From assembly GCA_030760725.1 (NCBI GenBank), contig JASWHV010000008.1, positions 51,931,671 through 51,995,670 on the forward strand: a DNA stretch of 64,000 bases. Reading direction: 5' to 3'. The notes beneath the pieces were generated by a model. It searched no databases. It was not told the origin of the DNA and saw only the letters and a program-made list of their open reading frames with translations. Source of the DNA: Neostapfia colusana. Its lineage: Eukaryota; Streptophyta; Magnoliopsida; Poales; Poaceae. The stretch's first letter is position 1. Each line of letters begins with the position of its first letter. Of this stretch, positions 57,822-64,000 are shown piece by piece. Position numbers and translations under genes: made by a program.

Positions 57822-59306
57822 CTGTAAAAATATATTTGAGAAATGTCAAATATTTATTTGAACAGTAAACCATTGAGTTATAACACCAAACATGTCATTG
57901 AACTCATAAAACTTGGAAATATAGTTCAAATTTAAACAAATTTGACTACTGATCTGCTGTCCAACCTGACAGCCCTGACCAGTTTCCATTTCAACCTGAT
58001 TTAGGACATGCTAAAAGCAAAACCAATTCTGGAGATCAACATCAAAGTTAAATACAACTTCAATAGCTTTCCAGAAAGTGTTTGCTTGGCCTAATATCTG
58101 TCCTGGTTCAAAAGTTATAAGATGTTAAAGTTAACAGAATTTCTGGAGAAAATTGGACAGCACCCCCCTGCTTTAGGTACTGATTTGATCCAAGAATTCC
58201 AGTTAATTCTGCTCCCAATCTGACAAAACTTTATGTTACAAAGTTGTAACCCAGCTCATAAGATTTCCAGAACTACCTCATTTTCTATTTTTGGATTTTT
58301 ATGCAGGAAGTTATGCTCAATTTACAGAGAGTTACAGAGAGTCTTTGCTCTGACCTGTTTTCTGGACAGTTTCAACTCTACTGCATTTTTCGATTGGTTA
58401 AGGGTTGAAACACCTCTGTACCTCAACAGAAAAGTTGTGAAGCTCTTCCAATTCTTTCCATAAATGTATCATATGACCCCAACCTCGAAAGAACTCAACA
58501 TCTAACCACTGATTAACTTCAGCCTTCAATCCGCTGAAAACAGGGGACCCTGTCCTTAGTCTCCTATAAGTTGAAAACTTATTAACTTTGAATATCCTGA
58601 TTAAGGGAAAGAGTTACATCAAATTTTAGTGCTTTGGATCAAAACCTTCAAGTTTTACAATGAAGTTGTTCATTTTGTGGGGTGTGACGTCGATGCGTCA
58701 CCAGATCATGTCGGTACTACGTCCTCACAAAGAAAAACCTATACCGGACTTAGCCGGCTTTGTTAGTTCAGTGGCACTAAACGTCACTTGCACACGAATA
58801 CTACACGTCTACCATTTCATGGTTAGACTACCTGCAGATAGCTCACACAATCGTCAGACTCGGCTGCACACCGAGCCCGGTATCCATACAGTCCGTACAC
58901 CCGGCTGTCATCACCCGCCCGGATGTACTTAAGCCAAACACGCCTTAAGTTACGTGTTCACGTTTCAGACCACGTGACGGGGTCTCCCAAATTGCACCAC
59001 GCAGGCCAGGGACAGACGTTGCTCGAATACCCCAAACGACATAAGGAGTCGTAGAGGATATTAAAGCGGGTCGGGTTACCTGCCACCCGTGGGGCTCCAC
59101 CCTTCAGCTTGTGCGCACTGGTGGACAGCGCTTACATGCACCCCCCCAAGATATAAACGTCCCGAGATGCATGATTTTCTGACATAGACAAATAGTTTAG
59201 TATGCCACTTTGTATACACTAATAACATCCTTATACGGGCTACTAACTTGTTCCTCACTGGATTTTTGAAAAAGATGTCCTTTTTAGTGCGTTAAACCTC
59301 AAGCGA
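57822..59306 (-). other. Leader of element G
   Basis: About 1.5 kb between ORF0 and the primer site, with no intact ORF. The part at 58930-59070 resembles C's leader. Confidence 0.6.
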
Positions 59307-59318
59307 GCTCTGATACCA
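59307..59318 (-). promoter_or_regulatory. Primer-binding site of element G
   Basis: The minus strand reads TGGTATCAGAGC, 4 bp inside the 5' LTR edge. Confidence 0.9.
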
Positions 59319-59322
59319 GCGC

Positions 59323-62300
59323 TGACACGACCCCACGGTCTTGTCGAGCCAGGATCACGCTGAGGGGTGCTGCGTTGCACAGCACTGGATAACACACTTC
59401 AAAGGTACAAAGCGGAAGAAAAGTTTATTACATAAAGAGGTTTATGAACATTTTTACATCAAAATATGTCCAGTCTACACTCACGGGCGTAGACTACCCA
59501 TCAAGTTCACGTTCAGCCCGTGAATGTGTCCTTGTTAGCACGCACGCACACTAACATGGCGGCGTGCATGACTCCCACTCGACGGGGTTCCCCTCCTGGG
59601 GTTCCGTCTCCTCCTCGGGAGTCCCTTCCTCATAGAACCCTGCAAAAGCTTCAAACACAAGCAGTGAGCACGAAGGCTCAGCAAGACTGACCCGTCTCTC
59701 CAAAACATGGAACTTCACATGTGGGGTGATAGGTATATGAGATAAAACAATTTGCAAAGGACTCGCCTAATTATTGGAACCTTACTTTCAAGTTTTAGCA
59801 GCAGGTTATGGAGAACCTTACGCTAAGGCACATGAGAGAGCCGCAATCAAACAAGAAACACATTTCTCTCATGTAGTTTGCCCAAAGTTGAAAAGAACTT
59901 TAGTTAGCTCTAAACTACAACAAATCATTAACAATCAAAGTTCATCTTTCAATCAGCAACATTTTAACATGTAACTAGCCTGTTCTTTCTACGTCATGGT
60001 ACAGTGAACAAGTGGTACTCACTGACCGCGAGGGACGGTGATTATAATCGATTTACACCTGCAGGGTTACCCGAATAACCCGTCACGTACGCCCGTACTC
60101 GATGTTTCCTACAGCAACCATCACGGACGTTGTACGCAACCACCTTTCACCCGTCAGCCAAATGTTGAACCGGTCCAATCGTCCCGAGCAAGAGGTCTCT
60201 GCACGCGCATCTCAGTGCCGCCAGCCGATTTACACCTCCAGCTCTCAAACTACCCTCTGAACGACCAGCTATGCCTCAACACCCAGCTACCCGAGTTACA
60301 TCGGTTTCCCAGTTCCCATATAGCCGGTAGGTCTTCGGTACTGTTCTAGCTTAATCAACAGGCCCGCACACGGCTCGGTCCTCAATCGACACAAGCGGAG
60401 CTACAGCACACAGGCCCCAAAGTCCTGCTGCCCTTACTCTCCGCTCGGTCTCATCTTTCTTGCCATGTATATCATGTGCTATCTCTACCCGAGTCGAGTG
60501 CCTCTAGCCTATGCTCGCGAGTAGTTCCAACTACTCAACTTGTACCGAATCCTACCCTAACTTAGATTTGCAGTAGCTAACGGGGTTTTGCAATCCTAAA
60601 CCCAACCCATGGTTTTCTTGGCTATGCAATTGAGTTTCCAAACAAGACTCTAATGCAATGAATAATGGTACTCAAGTAAGTGCTCAAAACAATAAAACTT
60701 GTAAAAGGTTAATGCAAACCGGAGCTTGCCTTGCTGCTCTTGATCGTAGGCTAGCTGCTACTCCGGAGTAACAAAGTCTAGGACTTCGGGTTCCTCCTCG
60801 ACCTTAGCGACTACATGATATAAGAAGTACATGTATTAATTAAATGCATTTGAATTGAGTGTTAACTTTGTGAACCTTCTAAGTCTCACTAGACAGACCC
60901 ATAGGCCGTGAAACTTTTACTGTGTCTTGGTTACAACCTAAACAGAGACTTGGCCAAGTTTTAGTTGCAGCAAAGCTCATTTGAGCCCTCCACAATTAAT
61001 TATGTCCTTGACCTTAATTGAAACTCTTAGGGTGCTCTAGGGATTTTCATGGAACAAGCCATGACTTTCTAAAAATTAGATTTTAAGAGGGTTCTAATGG
61101 AGTTGGTCTCACTTAATTTGAAGGTTCCTAGCTAAAGATGAACTAAACAATTTCTGGGAAAATTCTGAAAATGTTTCTGAACATTTTCTATTTACTCTGG
61201 AACAGTTTCACTAATCACACCATTAGGTGGATCAAATGAGCTCAAATGGACCTCAAATTTTTATGGTAGTTCAGGGATATCTTGGTGAACATCCCAGCAA
61301 AATTTCAGAATTTTCCTCCAAGGGATTCTCCCGTTAAAATTCCACAACTGTTTAAAATTTGAGGAATTAATTATGGAGAAATAATGATTTTCATGAACTA
61401 AAACTTGATTTTCTGGAAAGTACTCAGAGAGCTGAATCCAACAAAATTTGGTTGACTTGATTGGAGCTTCCTAGCCAAAGTTATGAGGATTTGAAGTTTG
61501 AATGAAATCTTAAAATCAGGGAAAAGTTTAAATCTGCCGGTGGGCCACGAGGACACGTGTTGCGCACTGAGGCGTCGGCACAACGGGGTCTATGGGGTTT
61601 TTGCGCGCCAGCACACCGGATCCAAGCCGCAGCCCGATCCCGATTTAAAATATCTGTCGCTAACGGCTGGGGTCCACCCCCTTCGTCTACCTCCCGCCGC
61701 TCACGCTCTGCCGCCGGGGTACCTCGCCGGAGAGCTCGCCGGCAGCCTTTGTGGAGCTCCAAGCTTCATGATTCCGGCCGCCCCTGCCTATTTTCACTCG
61801 GGGAACACGATTCCGGGCTCAGCTCGTCATGAAAATGGCCGGCGACGAGCCGCAGTCTCGGGAGAACTTCGGCCGTGTTGCCCGTCCTTCCTAGCACCTC
61901 ACCCGATCGAGCTAAGGGTCGTCGAGCATCAGTGGACTATCGGAAAGGTCGACATGAGCTCCACAGGGCTCGGGAAGGGCTGTGTTGGGCTGTCACCGTG
62001 CGACCTAGGCCGGAAATCGGGATTTCTACTAAAACTCAAAGAACAGCGGTTTCCCTCCATGGTTCTTCGTGGTTCCTGCTCCTATGGACTCGTACGGGCA
62101 ACTAGAAGTGATCCTCTCCATGAGAGGATGAGTGAAGCAGTGTGGCTTACGAATTTCTCTGATCGGTGCCGACTCCACTTTTGCACACCGTCACAAAAAC
62201 ACGAAATTCCGGCCTGAACAGTGTTTGTCACGCTGCCGGAGCTTGCGGGAATGAAAGAGGGACTGAAGGCGAACCTCTTTGCTGTTCACAGCTCGGTGAT

Positions 62301-63358
62301 CGGTGGGCTGTGGTGGCCGGAAGGATGGTTCCCGCAGAGGCGGCTCGAGCTGAACTGGCAGAGGAAGGATCGCCGCGGTGGAGCTCGGGGAGGACTGCTC
62401 CGAGCCTGGATCCGACGCGAGGGTGTCAAAGATGGCTTGGCGCACCTGGTGCTGGTCTCCGATCGCCGGGAGGATCACTGGATCGACCGGGCGATGAGGA
62501 ACCAAAAATTCAACCGAGCGGCGAGGAGCTTCGGCATTCTGGGTGGAAACGCGTCGAGGCAACTGTGAAGACCCCCTGCGATCGCTCGGGCGCGTAGATA
62601 AGGACCCTGCGAGGCGGTTCACCGGCCGAGGGCGGCAAGCAGCTGCTGTCCTGTCTGTTTCTTCGCCGTGGCGGTCGCTGCAGCGCGCGCGAGTACCCGA
62701 GCTGAGCTCTCAGTCGGTTTCTTTTGTCTCAGTGGCTGATATGTGGGTCCCACCCAGGGTTTTAACCTCTGAAATTAACTTTGCTCTACTGCTCTAAACA
62801 GTAGAGACCAAACTAACCTCAAGTATTTGAATTATCTGCCCCTGAGCCATTTGAATGGGGTAGAATTCAAATTGGTTTGGGTTTGACTAAATCTCAGCAC
62901 ACATGTGGTTTGAAATTCAAATAAGGTTTGAACTTGCTACATTTAACTCATGTGAAGCTCAACTCCAAATGGAGTTAAAATTGGTATGTGAGCTCACAAA
63001 AATGTGCTGAGCAAGAATATGCCTCCCCCTTTTGAATTTATGGGATCAAAACAGTTTGAATTTGCATTTGAGTTCAAACTGCCCTCCTCCTAGCTATACC
63101 CCAAAAGTACCTAAAAAGGTTTTGAATTTGGGTGAAACTTGGCATGGACATTCCTAGCAATGTGTAGGAGTTTTCATATGCCCAGCCCCTGTATATCACA
63201 TGTGGGAAATACCACTTTTGCAATATGTGAGTTTGTTCTCAAATGAGCATGTTGATGGTGGTTACTTGCTCTTCAAATGTGTTTATCAACTTGCTTCAAA
63301 TGAGGTGTGTGTGTGGTGATGACACTTCAAACATGTGTCAAAAACTGAGGACCTTACA
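59323..63358 (-). repeat. Element G 5' LTR (4036 bp)
   Basis: Matches 47934-51977. On the minus strand it starts TGTAAGGTCCTCAG at 63358 and ends GGTCGTGTCA at 59323. Confidence 0.93.
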
Positions 63359-63363
63359 GTTGG
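63359..63363. repeat. Target site duplication of element G, right copy (GTTGG)
   Basis: Identical to 47929-47933. Confidence 0.95.
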
Positions 63364-64000
63364 TTAATTCTCCCAGTGGAGAGATGAGGACTAATATAGT
63401 ATGTCTGAAAGTAAGCCTTAAAATAAGGGGGTAAACTTTCTAGCCAACCTTATCATCTTGGATTCTCAAGGGATTGATATAATACTTGGAATGCACTGGT
63501 TAAGAAAGTACAATGGAGTAATTCAATGTGCTAAGAGGATCGTGCAGTTGATGAGTGAGCACGGTACTCGTATCGAGTTCGAGGCCGCCCAACCTACAAC
63601 CGAGAAGGCAGTGCCAAACCACATCGAAGAAGTAACATTGGAAAGTATTCCAATGGTTCAAGAATATTCAGATGTGTTCCCGAAAGAACTTCCAGGTATG
63701 CCATCTAACCGGGACATTGAACTTGCCATTGATTTAGTACCCCCGAACTGCACCTATAGCTAAGAGGCCATATAGGATGTCTGCTAATGAATTAGTGGAG
63801 CTCAAGAAGCAAATTCAGGAGCAGCTAGATAAGGGTTTTATACGCCCAAGCTCGTCACCTTGGGAGCCACCGTGCTCTTTGTAGACAAGAAAGATGGGAC
63901 CCAAAAGATGTGTGTGGACTATAGGTCTCTCAACGAAGTGACGATCAAGAATAAATACCTGCTGCCCCACATAGAGGACTTATTCGACCAAATGAAAGGT
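63364..64000 (+). pseudogene. Protease end and RT start of element F, frameshifted, cut by window end
   Basis: Resumes F's polyprotein after G with NSPSGEMRTNIVCLKV. A frameshift lies at ~63430; then [37 protein letters not shown] and [10 protein letters not shown] second frameshift lies at ~63738, then [18 protein letters not shown] and [11 protein letters not shown] third lies at ~63862, then [18 protein letters not shown] and the ...[11 protein letters not shown] motif at the window edge. Gag of the same element is open, so the indels concentrate in pol. Confidence 0.88.

Larger units (their letters stand above)
47934..63358 (-). mobile_element. Element G: complete Ty3/gypsy (Tekay/Del-like) element, minus strand
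   Basis: LTRs 47934-51977 (4044 bp) and 59323-63358 (4036 bp), in minus orientation TGTAAGG...CGTGTCA, with an exact GTTGG duplication. The internal part reads, from right to left, primer site, leader, intact ORF0 (314 aa), gag-pol frame, polypurine tract. Only two in-frame TAG codons break gag-pol, and the RT box FIDDILVYS and integrase motifs are intact. It is the best preserved element here, and the youngest event in the right-hand stack. Confidence 0.93.
42307..64000 (+). mobile_element. Element F: Ty3/gypsy element, interrupted by G and running off the window
   Basis: 5' LTR 42307-45035, primer site 45039, ORF0 remnant 45302-46188, gag from 46553, split in the protease region at 47933 by G, with protease-RT resuming at 63364. 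The LTR is of the same family as solo LTR D, and gag-pol is closest to element E ([14 protein letters not shown]). Its 3' half lies beyond 64000. It is inserted in H; the left target bases would be TTTTG (42302-42306). Confidence 0.88.

Noticed and set aside
1..64000. A host gene or a new defence or metabolic system
   Set aside because: Nearly all stretches can be assigned to retroelement parts, and the few unassigned intervals (90-869, 6661-7362, leaders) show no host-like coding structure.

Overview
The window is plant nuclear DNA, most likely from a grass (Poaceae). The evidence is an RTE-type LINE with a CAA-rich 3' end, a PF04195-type 'putative gypsy type transposon' ORF, several chromovirus-like Ty3/gypsy elements with 2.7-4 kb LTRs and an extra ORF before gag, and initiator-Met tRNA primer sites (TGGTATCAGAGC). 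I find no host gene, tRNA, rRNA or CRISPR array. The species cannot be fixed from sequence alone. Family names (Tekay/Del, Tat, RTE) come from recalled motifs, not from a search.

The whole window can be read as two stacks of nested retroelements inside one old Ty3/gypsy element, here called C (+ strand, 7363 to 38499 and beyond). Left stack: a 5'-truncated LINE (-) sits in C's 5' LTR between 9-bp target duplications (8949-8957, 27735-27743). A solo LTR, D (-), sits in the LINE (10917-26994). A complete element, E (+, 12326-25008, two 3432-bp LTRs), sits in D. Right stack: a G-family LTR, H (-), interrupts C's 3' LTR at about 38500. Element F (+) sits in H from 42307 and runs off the window. 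A complete element, G (-, 47934-63358), sits in F's protease region between exact GTTGG duplications. F's pol resumes at 63364.

Left of C, positions 1-7362 hold the last 89 bp of another C-family LTR, a poorly resolved flank, and element A (-, about 876-6655). A is a degraded Tat-lineage element: short LTR remnants, a gag-protease remnant on the minus strand, no RT or integrase, and an extra ORF in antisense (+).

The autonomous-type elements follow the usual order: LTR, primer site, extra ORF0, gag (capsid and zinc knuckle), protease, RT, RNase H, integrase, C-terminal chromodomain-like tail, polypurine tract, LTR. E and G are the youngest by nesting and LTR similarity, yet both carry in-frame stops. 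E's RT catalytic motif reads FIDG instead of FIDD. F's zinc knuckle lacks one Cys and its pol has three frameshifts. C is heavily decayed. None of the copies looks able to move by itself. I found no new biological system. The most interesting items are an ORF0 family shared by E and F, a G-box-rich minisatellite in solo LTR D, and the cross-cutting record of insertions.
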